Made by a program: the position numbers and the translations under genes. Of a stretch of 64,000 bases of DNA, positions 54,104 to 62,493 are shown piece by piece (the first letter of the stretch is position 1; every line of letters begins with the position of its first letter). The stretch covers positions 1 through 64,000 of the forward strand of contig JADJNA010000010.1 of the NCBI GenBank assembly GCA_016709305.1, written 5' to 3'. The notes under the pieces are model-generated. The model made no database searches and was not told the DNA's origin. It was given only the letters and a program-made list of their open reading frames with translations. This DNA comes from Candidatus Villigracilis saccharophilus. GTDB taxonomy: Bacteria; Chloroflexota; Anaerolineae; Anaerolineales; Villigracilaceae.

Positions 54104-54538
54104 ATGAAATGGATCACCCGTTCTCATGTTCACGTTGACCGAGTCGCATGTCCGTGGCTCATTACCCGCTTCATCGACAGCGAAGCGGAATTTTTATTCG
54201 TGCCTTCCAGTCAAATTGAGAAGGTCGCCAAAGAGACTGGAGCGATTCCCTATGACGCGCCCGGCGTGGAACTGGGTCATGTGGATGGACGCTGTTCCTT
54301 CGAGTCCATCATCGTTAAATATGGACTGAAAGAGCCGGGGCTTTTGCGTCTGGCAAAAATTGTCCATGCGGCAGATGTAGCCGAGGATATTGATACAGAC
54401 CCCATCGCGCGCGGACTCGAAGCCATCGCCAGCGGATACAGCCTGCGCTTCCCGGAAGACCTCGAAAATATTGAAAATCAATTTGAAGTCTATGACGCCC
54501 TATACGCGTGGTGTCGTTTGGATGTAGCGAAAAAGTGA
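54104..54538 (+). CDS. Chromate resistance protein ChrB domain protein
   Basis: 144 aa, corresponding to the C-terminal domain of ChrB (PF09828). The family hallmark WITRSHVHVDRVACPWLITRFID is split here as WITRSHVHVDRVACPW and LITRFIDSEAEF, followed by HVDGRCSFESII, LRLAKIVHAADV and a YDALYAWC ending. ChrB helps regulate or detoxify chromate in some bacteria; stand-alone domains like this one also occur without a chrA transporter, so chromate function is uncertain. Its stop codon (TGA, 54536-54538) abuts the boundary of the IS200/IS605-type remnant, so the element may have supplied it. Confidence 0.82.
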   Translation: MKWITRSHVHVDRVACPWLITRFIDSEAEFLFVPSSQIEKVAKETGAIPYDAPGVELGHVDGRCSFESIIVKYGLKEPGLLRLAKIVHAADVAEDIDTDPIARGLEAIASGYSLRFPEDLENIENQFEVYDALYAWCRLDVAKK

Positions 54539-54795
54539 CATACTCCCCACAGCTAAAGCTGGGGGCTTCTACCGTCAACACGGTTGCGAAGGCGAACCAT
54601 CGTCTTACTATCGCTCTGGTAGTACGCTGATGTCCCAGCGTATTTGAGATTTTAAGGACTTTTCATGTCCAGTTTTCTCTTGTGGTTGTTGAATGTTTTA
54701 CGGGATGGACTACCCATCCCAACCAACACATTCAGTTGTTAAAGAGCCGCGCTGAACATTTGTCTACCATCCCATGACTGACTTGTGTAGTGGTT
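54539..54795 (-). mobile_element. IS200/IS605-type remnant without transposase; probable orphan omega-RNA scaffold
   Basis: About 255 bp with no ORF. On the minus strand it ends in the hairpin typical of IS605/TnpB elements, GTAGAAGCCCCCAGCTTTA followed by GCTGTGGGGAG (54543-54566). Upstream are GGTTCGCC/CAACC (about 54580-54600), ACGCTG/CAGCGT (54624-54641) and a long interrupted palindrome TGAATGT...GGGATGG / CCATCCC...ACATTCA (54690-54734) resembling the left-end hairpin. These fit the omega-RNA plus terminal hairpins of an IS605 element from which tnpA and tnpB were lost. A guide taken from flanking DNA would come from the 3' end of the chrB-like gene. Left boundary approximate. Confidence 0.6.
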
Positions 54796-54871
54796 CGTCC
54801 AGCCGTATTAAAGAAATTGTATCTTGCAAAAAAAACAAATTCAAAATCAAAACCACGCCGTATAAAAATTC

Positions 54872-54916
54872 AACGTCATTGCGAGGCGTCGTTATGCAGC
54901 GGCGAAGCAATCCCCG
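54872..54916. repeat. Partial REP-like repeat
   Basis: ATTGCGAG (54878-54885) and GCGAAGCAATC (54902-54912), the same sequence family as the full palindrome at 10921-10978. Confidence 0.5.
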
Positions 54917-54933
54917 AGTTGGCAGGAGTTATT

Positions 54934-55791
54934 ATGAAAACAAATAATCTATTCTTGTTGGTTGTTCTTGTAATGAGCGCACTTGCGTGCAACCTATTGG
55001 GAGGCGCGCCAGGAACTCAGCCTATTGACCTGCCCATCTCTGCCACTGCGCCTGGCGTCATAATCGAACCAACCTTCACACCGATCCCAACCCTCACACT
55101 GGCCGCGCCGACGCTCCCACCGCCCACCCCGATGCTAAGTCAGACTGTTTCCATACAACCCTCGCCATTCAGTGAAATAGGAAATGCGCCAGTGTACACG
55201 ATCACGGCACAGATCCCTACACTGCAAGGCTCAAGCGACACGCGCGTGACAAACTTCAATACGCTCATAGAGCAAATCATCCAGGATGAAATAGCTCAAT
55301 TCAAAACCGATGTACTGGCTTTTGCATCCAACCCGCCCATCGCGGCAGGCAGCAGCTTTGACTTGCAGTATGCAGTCATCGGTCAGCGCGCGGATATTTG
55401 GAGTATCAAACTCGAAATATCCGTTTATTCAGACGGCGCAGCGCATCCAAACGGATACAGCCGCACCTTGAATTATGATCTTTCGAATGGCAGGGAGATC
55501 ACCCTCGACGAACTTTTCCTTTCAGGCTCGAACTACCTTCAAACGCTCTCGGATCTCTGCAAAACTCAATTGTCCACGCGCGATATTGGTTTTGAGATGT
55601 TCTCCGCCGGCGCGGACCCGCTCGCTGAGAATTATCAGCGCTGGAATATTTCCGATCAAGGCTTGACGATCACCTTTGACGCGTATCAGGTCGCGGCGTA
55701 CGCGGCAGGACCACAGCTTGTAACGATCCCATTCTCTGAACTGCAAAGTATGATCAACCCGCAAGGCGCGCTGGCGGTATTTTCCCAATAA
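54934..55791 (+). CDS. DUF3298/RsiV-like domain lipoprotein
   Basis: 285 aa. Signal peptide with lipobox ALAC, then a Thr/Pro-rich spacer, then a domain with IPTLQGSSDTRVTNFNTLIE, DIWSIKLEISVYSDGAAHPNGYSRTLNYDL, GREITLDELF and TFDAYQVAAYAAGPQLVTIPFSEL. That pattern matches DUF4163/DUF3298, found in RsiV-like anti-sigma factors and in secreted lipoproteins that bind lysozyme or peptidoglycan parts. No membrane-spanning anti-sigma N-terminus is present. The start is ATG 54934 with AGGAG upstream; the frame opens earlier but only across the repeat region. Confidence 0.82.
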   Translation: MKTNNLFLLVVLVMSALACNLLGGAPGTQPIDLPISATAPGVIIEPTFTPIPTLTLAAPTLPPPTPMLSQTVSIQPSPFSEIGNAPVYTITAQIPTLQGSSDTRVTNFNTLIEQIIQDEIAQFKTDVLAFASNPPIAAGSSFDLQYAVIGQRADIWSIKLEISVYSDGAAHPNGYSRTLNYDLSNGREITLDELFLSGSNYLQTLSDLCKTQLSTRDIGFEMFSAGADPLAENYQRWNISDQGLTITFDAYQVAAYAAGPQLVTIPFSELQSMINPQGALAVFSQ

Positions 55792-55808
55792 AAATTATAG
55801 GACACTTC

Positions 55809-57023
55809 ATGACCCATCAACGCGACATTGTTCTGCTTTTCGCAACCCGCATCATCCGTTTGTTCTGTTACGGATTTCTCTCGGTGGTGCTCGCTCTTTA
55901 TCTCGCTGAAACAGGCTTCGACGAAAAGATGATCGGTCTGCTCTTTACGCTGACGCTGGCCGGCGACGCGGGCATCACCTTATGGCTCACCACGCATGCG
56001 GACCAGTTCGGGCGCAGGAAAACTCTGTTGGTCGGCGCCCTGCTCATGGTCGGGGCGGGTGCCGTGTTTGTCATCACAAATAATATTATTCTGTTGATGG
56101 CGGCTGCCATCATCGGCGTCATCAGCCCAAGCGGAAATGAGATCGGGCCGTTCCTATCCGTGGAACAAGCCGGACTATCTCAACTCATCCCCGACAAACA
56201 ACGCACGAAATTCTTCGCATGGTACAACATGGTCGGCTCGTTCGCAACTGCAACAGGCGCGCTCGCGGGCGGATGGCTGGCAAAGATTTTGAATGGCAAC
56301 GGCATGTCTCAACTGGAGTCATACCGCGTTGTGTTGATGGGATACGGGCTCGGCGGAATTTTACTTTTGATCTTGTTCATGGGCGTTTCATCCGCAATCG
56401 AAGTGACCGAAATAAAAACAGATGTCAAAAAGACTCTTGGCTTGCATCGCTCGCGCAAAGTTGTTTTCAAATTGAGCGCTCTCTTTGCACTGGATGCATT
56501 CGCCGGCGGACTGGTTGTGCAAAGCATGATCGCGTACTGGTTCCATGTGAAATTCGGTGTGGACTCTGGAACACTTGGCAGTATCTTCTTTGGCGCGAAT
56601 GTGCTCGCAGGAATTTCGGCATTGCTAGCTGTGCCCCTCGCTACAAGGATCGGATTGATCAACACGATGGTCTTCACGCACATCCCATCGAATATTTTAT
56701 TGATGCTCGTTCCGTTGATGCCAAATCTGCCTCTCGCCATAGGGATTTTGCTCCTGCGATTCAGCATCTCGCAAATGGATGTCCCCACGCGTCAATCGTA
56801 CACCATGGCTGTTGTTGCCCCCGACGAACGGTCCGCCGCTTCGGGTGTGACCGCCATCGCGCGTTCTGTTGGTGCAGCCATCTCCCCCATGTTGACAGGT
56901 CTTTTCTTTAGCATTCCATTCCTGTTCAATGCCCCGCTATTCCTCGCCGGCGGACTTAAGATCATTTATGACCTTTTATTATTCAGAGAATTTCGCTCTG
57001 TCAAACCACCGGAAGAAAAGTAG
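55809..57023 (+). CDS. MFS transporter
   Basis: 404 aa, about twelve transmembrane helices in two halves. Typical MFS loop between helices 2 and 3 (ADQFGRRKTLLVGA) and a conserved ATRIIRLFCYGFLSVVLALYL N-terminus. Mid-protein NEIGPFLSVEQAGLSQ and the C-terminal QSYTMAVVAPDERSAASGVTAIARSVG resemble efflux permeases of small compounds. Substrate unknown. A 15-bp perfect hairpin overlaps its stop codon and that of the convergent gene. Confidence 0.88.
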   Translation: MTHQRDIVLLFATRIIRLFCYGFLSVVLALYLAETGFDEKMIGLLFTLTLAGDAGITLWLTTHADQFGRRKTLLVGALLMVGAGAVFVITNNIILLMAAAIIGVISPSGNEIGPFLSVEQAGLSQLIPDKQRTKFFAWYNMVGSFATATGALAGGWLAKILNGNGMSQLESYRVVLMGYGLGGILLLILFMGVSSAIEVTEIKTDVKKTLGLHRSRKVVFKLSALFALDAFAGGLVVQSMIAYWFHVKFGVDSGTLGSIFFGANVLAGISALLAVPLATRIGLINTMVFTHIPSNILLMLVPLMPNLPLAIGILLLRFSISQMDVPTRQSYTMAVVAPDERSAASGVTAIARSVGAAISPMLTGLFFSIPFLFNAPLFLAGGLKIIYDLLLFREFRSVKPPEEK

Positions 57024-57049
57024 GGGCGAGGTGACCTCGCCCCTACTTT
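57017..57049. terminator. Hairpin spanning both convergent stop codons
   Basis: AAAGTAGGGGCGAGG - TGA - CCTCGCCCCTACTTT, 15-bp perfect stem. It covers the stop of the MFS gene (57021-57023) and of the membrane protein gene (57043-57045), and can end transcription from both sides. Confidence 0.75.
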
Positions 57050-57816
57050 CTGTGCAACAGATTTAAGATCATCAAAGATGAGCCTTGAATCACCAACGCA
57101 GTCAACACCGCTGCTCCGAAAGAAACGGCCAAACTTGTCTTTTCGATCAATAGACTCAACACAATAAAAAATCCCGTGAACGCGAACATCCCATACAGCA
57201 GTCCGCGCAGAACATGCGCCGCTGCGGCTGGACCTTGATGCCGGTGAGCAAAGACCGCCAGAATAGTGACATATAAGGGAATGGTGGTCAGCAGGCCCGT
57301 CAAGCGTGAACCGATCAACGGCGCAATGCCGGTCAACAACAAAATAAAACTTGTTCCGATCAAGATACGGATTGGAATATCCCATTTCCCCGGTTTTGCT
57401 TCACCTTCTTTCGCCACCGTGTCATTGGGCATAAACAGCAAACCAAGCACGATCGCTGCGGCTACCATGAAAAAGACAGGCAGGAGTGGAAAAGTAAAGT
57501 TTTGTAAGATCGTAGTGCTCGTGGCAAAAACAAGCAAGCTGCCCGTGATGGCGATCTGCCAGCGGAATTTCACCGCCAGCCAGGAATAAGTTAAAGCATA
57601 AGCTACGAGTGAAAGCCCGCCGCTCAAGACTCCCAATGCCGCATTCGCCGCAAAAGCGGAGCTGTGACTAAGCGCCACAAAAAAGATGACCGGTCCGGAT
57701 GTGAGCGGCATACCGACGATCCAGCCGCTGACAGCCGGTCCCCAGCGACGACCCGCAAGACTAGCGGAGCCGATAATGATCGGAGCAAGGATTAATTTCA
57801 AGACAAAGATGTTCAT
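57043..57816 (-). CDS. Polytopic membrane protein of unknown function
   Basis: 257 aa, about eight hydrophobic segments. Starts MNIFVLKLILAPIIIG and contains AGRRWGPAVSGWIVGMPLTSGP, SGGLSLVAYALTYSWLA, LTGIAPLIGSRLTGLLTTIPLYVTILAVFAHRHQGPAAAAHVLRGLL. The GMP-T-GP and TIPLY-AVFAH segments look conserved in a family of predicted membrane proteins, but no function was recognised. ATG 57816 is the start; the frame's upstream extension shows no support. Confidence 0.75.
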   Translation of the reverse strand: MNIFVLKLILAPIIIGSASLAGRRWGPAVSGWIVGMPLTSGPVIFFVALSHSSAFAANAALGVLSGGLSLVAYALTYSWLAVKFRWQIAITGSLLVFATSTTILQNFTFPLLPVFFMVAAAIVLGLLFMPNDTVAKEGEAKPGKWDIPIRILIGTSFILLLTGIAPLIGSRLTGLLTTIPLYVTILAVFAHRHQGPAAAAHVLRGLLYGMFAFTGFFIVLSLLIEKTSLAVSFGAAVLTALVIQGSSLMILNLLHRK

Positions 57817-57901
57817 GTATTTTCCAGAGTTCAGGGAGTTGGCCTGCTGATTATACGACGATGATTCCCGAAGTCTCATAATTGAACTGCCCGCATGGGG
57901 A

Positions 57902-57907
57902 TATAAT
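57902..57907 (+). promoter_or_regulatory. -10 box giving a leaderless start for the 57915 gene
   Basis: TATAAT, then 7 nt, then ATG 57915. Confidence 0.5.
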
Positions 57908-57914
57908 GCCGAGC

Positions 57915-59228
57915 ATGAAAAAACTTTCCCGTTTCCTCAGTTTTGTCTCGGCGTTCTTTGGCCTGCTGACCCTCATCCAGTCACCCAAAGGCCGCGCGGG
58001 CGGGGTCATGTGGCTGCCAAAATTATGGGCGGGCGCATGGGCGCCCTTCCTCGCCATCGCGGGCGGACTCGGCGCATTGATCGGGCTCATACGCGGTGAC
58101 CGCGAAGCGGCTGTCAGCGGGCTGTTCGGCGCATTTGCCGGCATCAGGCACACGGTCCGAGTAACGAAGCGGCATGATGCATTCGAGCTTGCGTTCGGAA
58201 AGGATTGGGAGCAACGGATCGATCCCGATCTGTGGAAGCGCTTATCGCGTCCCTATCAACTGATCCAGCCGTCCAAACCATTCGGACTCTATCAAAGGGA
58301 TATCAACATTGGCAGCGCGGCGCCTCTTTACTGCGACCTGTGGCTGCCACCGTCCGAAGTCAAGCGCACCCGCCTTGGCATTATCTACCTGCACGGCGGC
58401 CTATGGCAGGCCGCAGACAAGGATTTTCTCTCACGCCCGTTGTTTTCGCGATTGGTGAATCAAGGTCACGTGGTCATGGACCTGGCCTACTCGCTCGCGC
58501 CTGAAGCAGACATGAAAAAAATGCTGAATGATGTCAAGCATTCCATCATCTGGATCAAAGCAAATGCCGCGCGTCTTGAGATTGACCCCGAACGAATTGT
58601 ATTGATGGGCGGCGCAGGCGGCGGGCAGCTTGCATTGCTTGCGGCATACTCGTCGAATATTCCGTCCTTCCAACCCAAGCGAGTAGATGCTGATACATCC
58701 ATTCGAGGAGTCATCTCGATTGCAGGCATCACGGACATGGCCGCATATTTTCATGAATACGGCGAAGCGAATCCAGGTCAGCCAGAATCGAGCTCAACGA
58801 TCACAGAAGACCTGCTGCCGTATGTCCACGATAAAACCTGGCTGGATAAATTTTTGACCCGCTCGCGCGCTTTCCCTGCGTACCGCTATTCAAACATGCC
58901 CGGCGGCGCATTGCTGCTGGTAAATTTGATGGGCGGGACCTTGAACGAAGCTCAAAAAAAATATCATCTATATTCCCCGCTCACATACGTAGACTCATGC
59001 TGCCCGCCAACTCTGCAGATCTTCGGCGACAATGATTTTGTGATCGACGCGTCACAGGGCAGGGAGTTACATCATGCCCTGCAAACAGTGAACGTCCCTT
59101 CGGTGTATATTGAACTTCCAGATACGGTCCATGCCTTCGACCAGTACATCGGCGTATCGCGCCGCATCGCGCCCGCTGCGCAAGCCGCCACAAACGATAT
59201 TGAACAATTTCTGGCTATGATGGTTTGA
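57915..59228 (+). CDS. Alpha/beta hydrolase of esterase/lipase type lacking the usual nucleophile Ser
   Basis: 437 aa. N-terminal hydrophobic segments (residues 5-60) anchor the protein. The hydrolase domain (residues about 130-430) shows the oxyanion motif IIYLHGGLW, DLAYSLAPEADM and the elbow VLMGGAGGGQLALLAAY. Related HSL/BD-FAE enzymes have GxSxGG at the elbow; here the Ser position is Ala. The acid (IFGDNDFVIDAS) and His (LPDTVHAFDQY) are present. It may be inactive as an esterase, or use another residue. ATG 57915 is chosen because a -10 box sits 7 nt before it. Confidence 0.8.
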   Translation: MKKLSRFLSFVSAFFGLLTLIQSPKGRAGGVMWLPKLWAGAWAPFLAIAGGLGALIGLIRGDREAAVSGLFGAFAGIRHTVRVTKRHDAFELAFGKDWEQRIDPDLWKRLSRPYQLIQPSKPFGLYQRDINIGSAAPLYCDLWLPPSEVKRTRLGIIYLHGGLWQAADKDFLSRPLFSRLVNQGHVVMDLAYSLAPEADMKKMLNDVKHSIIWIKANAARLEIDPERIVLMGGAGGGQLALLAAYSSNIPSFQPKRVDADTSIRGVISIAGITDMAAYFHEYGEANPGQPESSSTITEDLLPYVHDKTWLDKFLTRSRAFPAYRYSNMPGGALLLVNLMGGTLNEAQKKYHLYSPLTYVDSCCPPTLQIFGDNDFVIDASQGRELHHALQTVNVPSVYIELPDTVHAFDQYIGVSRRIAPAAQAATNDIEQFLAMMV

Positions 59229-59236
59229 CGAATGAG

Positions 59237-59848
59237 TCACACGGTCAGCCAATAGACAGTCAATAAGATCGAGAGGTCGGCAGCCATGTGACCCAGCACC
59301 GGCGCCAGCAGACCTTTATCCTCCCGTGCGATCTGACGCCACAGCCAGCCCGCGGATGTGAGGACTGCAAACGCGAACAGAATGGAGAATGGATGGACCC
59401 TGCCCCACAAGATCAGCGTGTGGTAGCCGGCAAAAATCACATCCATGAAATACAACTGTTTGGAATCACTGCCAAGGATGCCGCGCCAGAAATATTCTTC
59501 AAGGAACGGATTTACAAGCACAAAATAAGTCATGAACATCGGCCACGAGGATTCGGTCAAGCCGAGACTTTTCAACTGAATTGGCAGGTCACTGGCAATA
59601 CCAAATAGATCCCAAAGAAAATACAAGCCAATTCCGCTGGTACTGCAAATCAGCATGCTGACCAATATCCATTTTGGAAATTTGCTTTTGAAGAGAATGT
59701 TGACTGGAAGATTGGGGCGCAAAAACAAAAGTGTCAACAGAATCGCAACATGGAATCCGACCAGAGTCATCCATGCGTTTTTGAACAAAAACAATCCCGC
59801 CCACACGGCGAGATAAGGCGGAATGGGAGCGAGCCATTTTTTGTTCAT
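59237..59848 (-). CDS. CPBP-family intramembrane metalloprotease
   Basis: 203 aa membrane protein with about six helices. Motif 1 is EEYFWRG, motif 2 the His in FAGYHTLIL and motif 3 LGHMAADLSI, the zinc/catalytic set of CAAX-prenyl-protease-like Abi/CPBP enzymes (PF02517). Bacterial members process or modulate membrane proteins or bacteriocins. It lies 18 nt downstream of the mevalonate kinase gene on the same strand and may be cotranscribed with it and ubiA. Confidence 0.85.
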   Translation of the reverse strand: MNKKWLAPIPPYLAVWAGLFLFKNAWMTLVGFHVAILLTLLFLRPNLPVNILFKSKFPKWILVSMLICSTSGIGLYFLWDLFGIASDLPIQLKSLGLTESSWPMFMTYFVLVNPFLEEYFWRGILGSDSKQLYFMDVIFAGYHTLILWGRVHPFSILFAFAVLTSAGWLWRQIAREDKGLLAPVLGHMAADLSILLTVYWLTV

Positions 59849-59865
59849 AAGACTGCAACACAGTT

Positions 59866-60794
59866 TTAACTGATCTCAGTGGTGATCGTCCGTTTTGCGC
59901 CAGCGGAGATTAATGCATTCGCAACAACCTCCGCCTTATCCTGCTCCACTAAAGCGATCATATTACCGCCCCGTCCGCCGCCGCTGAGTTTTGCGCCAAG
60001 CGCGCCAGCTTTGCGGGCGGCATCCACTAATTTATCCAGTTCGGGAGAGGAGACTGTCATGCGTTGTAATAACGCATGATTTTGATCCATGAGCTCGCCA
60101 AGTAATTCAGGCTTTCCGTGTTCAATGGAACGACGCGCGATCAATGCGATCTGAGCGATCTCATCGAAATAATTCTCAAAAACTGCCGTGTCTCTCAACC
60201 ATGAGCGGCGCACACCCGCAACGGATTCTTTTGTCAGCGCTGAGACGCCTGTATCACCTATCACAACGGTAAAAGGCTTGCCGACCTTGAACGTTTCTAT
60301 TGGCTGACCTTTTATGAAATAGACAGGCTTGTTATACGTAATAACGGTATTGTCGATCCCTGATGGCGTGCCGTGATGAAGTTTTTCGATCTCGAATACT
60401 AAAGAATTGACCATATCATCCGTGAAGGAGCGCGACAGATGAGATAAAAATGCGCGGGTCAACGCAACAGAAACCGCAGCGCCAGAGCCAAGTCCGGAGG
60501 CGACGGGGATGGTGGATGAAATATTTATTTCGAGATCAGGGATTTTGGAAACCTCAAAGCGTTGAAACAGCTTAAGAATAACGGAAGCAATCGGATGGTC
60601 GGCAGGAAGCGCATTAAGCTCGGCGTGCAGGTCAATGCCGGGGGCGTTGATGAGTATCCCAGCGCGGGGAGAATCCAAGACTTCGACATCCGCATGAACC
60701 TGCGTGACGGGAACGGCGAGCGCGGGACGGTTATACACCACCGCATGTTCGCCGAAGAGGATGACCTTCCGGGCGCAGGCGCGAATGATTTCAC
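59866..60794 (-). CDS. mvk: Mevalonate kinase (GHMP family), N-terminal frameshift
   Basis: About 309 aa if a one-base deletion is repaired. Motif 1 is SFAPAPG (frame of GTG 60794) continuing in the next frame as KVILFGEHAVVYNRPALAVP; inserting one A in CCCGGAAGG (60765-60771) joins them. Motif 2 PVASGLGSGAAVS (ATP loop), GTPSGIDNTV and motif 3 KLSGGGRGGNMIAL are intact. It phosphorylates mevalonate in isoprenoid synthesis. The GTG start overlaps the UbiA stop (GTGA), giving translational coupling of the precursor pathway to a prenyltransferase. Without repair the reading frame would start at 60741. Confidence 0.85.
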
Positions 60795-61663
60795 AGGAGA
60801 TAGAAGATTACGATCACAGTGGCCACCCAAAGGAACATCGCGATCTGGAATGGGCGGTCTGATAATAATATTTCTTCCGGCGCGCCGCCTGCGTGTTTGA
60901 CTTCGATCAGATAGAGGTAGCGAAAGATGGTGTAGACCACGAATGGAATGGTCAACATCATACTGTGATTTTCAGGGACGTTCGGCGCGGAGAATGTGTA
61001 AAGTGAATAGGCAACAATGGTCGTGCCTGAAACGATCATGATGTATTGGTCGAGAAGCGGAAGGGTATAGCCATCTAATACTTTACGATGCGAGCCAGCG
61101 CCTTGCAGGAGCAGGGCAAGTTCGGCGCGGCGTTTGCCAAAGCCGAGGAAAAGCGAAAGCAGGGTCATGACCACATATAACCACGGCGAGAATCGTTCCA
61201 CTTGAATGAGTGTAACGCCCGCGCCCACGCGCAAAACAAAGCCTGCGGAAATCACAAGCACATCAACGATGGGAATATGTTTAAGCCATTTTGAATAAAC
61301 CATGATGAGCAAAAAATATAAACCCATCACATACCCAAAAGACGGCGCAAGCAAATAGCCGGCCCCAAGTGTGACTGCCGCCAATAAAACGCCAGCGGTC
61401 CATGCGGCTGGTATGGGAAGTTTTCCCGATGGGATCGGACGATTCTTCTTTTCAGGGTGTTGACGATCTGCCTCAACATCGGCGATGTCGTTGAAAATGT
61501 AGACGCTGGATGAGATGAGACAAAATAGCGCGAAGCCCGCGAGCGTACGCAGGAAAGAATCGAGAACAAATAATTGTTTGTCGAATACGATTGCGGCAAA
61601 AATAAAGATGTTTTTTGTCACCCATTGCCGCGGGCGCATGGTTTTTATCAGGGCGTTTAGCAT
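60791..61663 (-). CDS. UbiA-family prenyltransferase, decaprenyl-phosphate phosphoribosyltransferase-like
   Basis: 290 aa, about nine transmembrane helices. First Asp-rich motif FNDIADVEADRQHPEKKNRP and second Asp region GFGKRRAEL; N-terminus LIKTMRPRQWVTKNIFIFA is typical of the DPPR synthase subgroup (mycobacterial Rv3806c) that moves phosphoribose to polyprenyl phosphate. Together with the DprE1/DprE2-like genes at 40.8-43.1 kb it fits a polyprenylphosphoryl-arabinose pathway. A TAAAAT box 6 nt before the ATG points to a leaderless start. The gene is divergent from tlyA with only 29 bp between them. Confidence 0.85.
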   Translation of the reverse strand: MLNALIKTMRPRQWVTKNIFIFAAIVFDKQLFVLDSFLRTLAGFALFCLISSSVYIFNDIADVEADRQHPEKKNRPIPSGKLPIPAAWTAGVLLAAVTLGAGYLLAPSFGYVMGLYFLLIMVYSKWLKHIPIVDVLVISAGFVLRVGAGVTLIQVERFSPWLYVVMTLLSLFLGFGKRRAELALLLQGAGSHRKVLDGYTLPLLDQYIMIVSGTTIVAYSLYTFSAPNVPENHSMMLTIPFVVYTIFRYLYLIEVKHAGGAPEEILLSDRPFQIAMFLWVATVIVIFYLL

Positions 61664-61669
61664 CTGTCT

Positions 61670-61675
61670 ATTTTA
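61670..61675 (-). promoter_or_regulatory. -10 box giving a leaderless start for the ubiA-like gene
   Basis: TAAAAT on the minus strand, then 6 nt, then the ATG at 61663; back-to-back with the tlyA -10 box. Confidence 0.5.
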
Positions 61676-61680
61676 CCTGA

Positions 61681-61686
61681 TACAAT
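61681..61686 (+). promoter_or_regulatory. -10 box giving a leaderless start for tlyA
   Basis: TACAAT, then 6 nt, then ATG 61693. Confidence 0.5.
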
Positions 61687-61692
61687 ATTTTC

Positions 61693-62490
61693 ATGCCCAA
61701 AATCAGACTGGATGTTTTATTGATGGAGCGCGGACTCGCGGAATCACGCTCGAAGGCGCACGCTTTAATTATGGCGGGACAGGTGCGCGTGAACGATCAG
61801 GTCGCGCTCAAGCCTGCCACGGCAATTGATCCAAAATCCACGCTGACGGTTGACCACGGTCCGCGCTTTGTGTCGCGCGGCGGCGAAAAGCTGGATGCGG
61901 CGCTGGAAGCCTTTGGGATCGATGTCAAGGATTTTGTGTGCGCCGATGTGGGCGCATCCACGGGCGGATTCACGGACTGTATGTTACAGCGCGGCGCGGC
62001 GAAAATTTACGCGATCGATGTAGGCAAGGGCATTCTGCATTGGAAGCTGCGAAACTATGCGCGGGTGGTCGTCATGGAAGAGACCAATGCGCGGCATGTC
62101 GAAAGCCTGCCTGAGAAAGTATCCTTTGTAACGGTGGACGCTTCATTTATTTCATTAAAAATATTATTACCTGTCACAAAGAACTGGCTGGCTGAAAATG
62201 CCCAACTGCTTTGTTTGATCAAGCCGCAATTTGAAGCGGGGAAAAAAGATGTGTCCCGCGGCGATGGTGTGATCCGCGACCCCGAGATCCATAGGCAGGT
62301 TTTATTGGACGTTCTTGGATATGCAAAACAGGAAGGCTTCAGTTTATTGGGACTGATCAAGTCTCCATTATTAGGCCCTAAAGGAAATACAGAATTTTTG
62401 GTCTGGCTTGATGTTCATTCAACAGGAAAGTCTGTAGAGGAATTGGTGGATCAAGTCCTCCCTGAGGTTGACGACCTTGCAGGAGAATAG
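61693..62490 (+). CDS. tlyA: TlyA-family 16S/23S rRNA (cytidine-2'-O)-methyltransferase
   Basis: 265 aa. N-terminal S4 RNA-binding domain (RLDVLLMERGLAESRSKAHALIM) and a Rossmann methyltransferase (FVSRGGEKLDAALEAF, ADVGASTGGFTDCML, DVGKGILHWKLR, IKPQFEAGKKDV). TlyA methylates 2'-OH of rRNA cytidines and confers capreomycin sensitivity in mycobacteria; the family was once called hemolysin A. Length and motif order are complete. The zinc-ribbon gene starts 4 nt after its stop. Confidence 0.93.
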   Translation: MPKIRLDVLLMERGLAESRSKAHALIMAGQVRVNDQVALKPATAIDPKSTLTVDHGPRFVSRGGEKLDAALEAFGIDVKDFVCADVGASTGGFTDCMLQRGAAKIYAIDVGKGILHWKLRNYARVVVMEETNARHVESLPEKVSFVTVDASFISLKILLPVTKNWLAENAQLLCLIKPQFEAGKKDVSRGDGVIRDPEIHRQVLLDVLGYAKQEGFSLLGLIKSPLLGPKGNTEFLVWLDVHSTGKSVEELVDQVLPEVDDLAGE

Positions 62491-62493
62491 CAA

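Noticed and set aside
54104..54538. A chromate resistance operon
   Set aside because: Only the ChrB C-terminal domain is present; no chrA transporter or regulator lies nearby.
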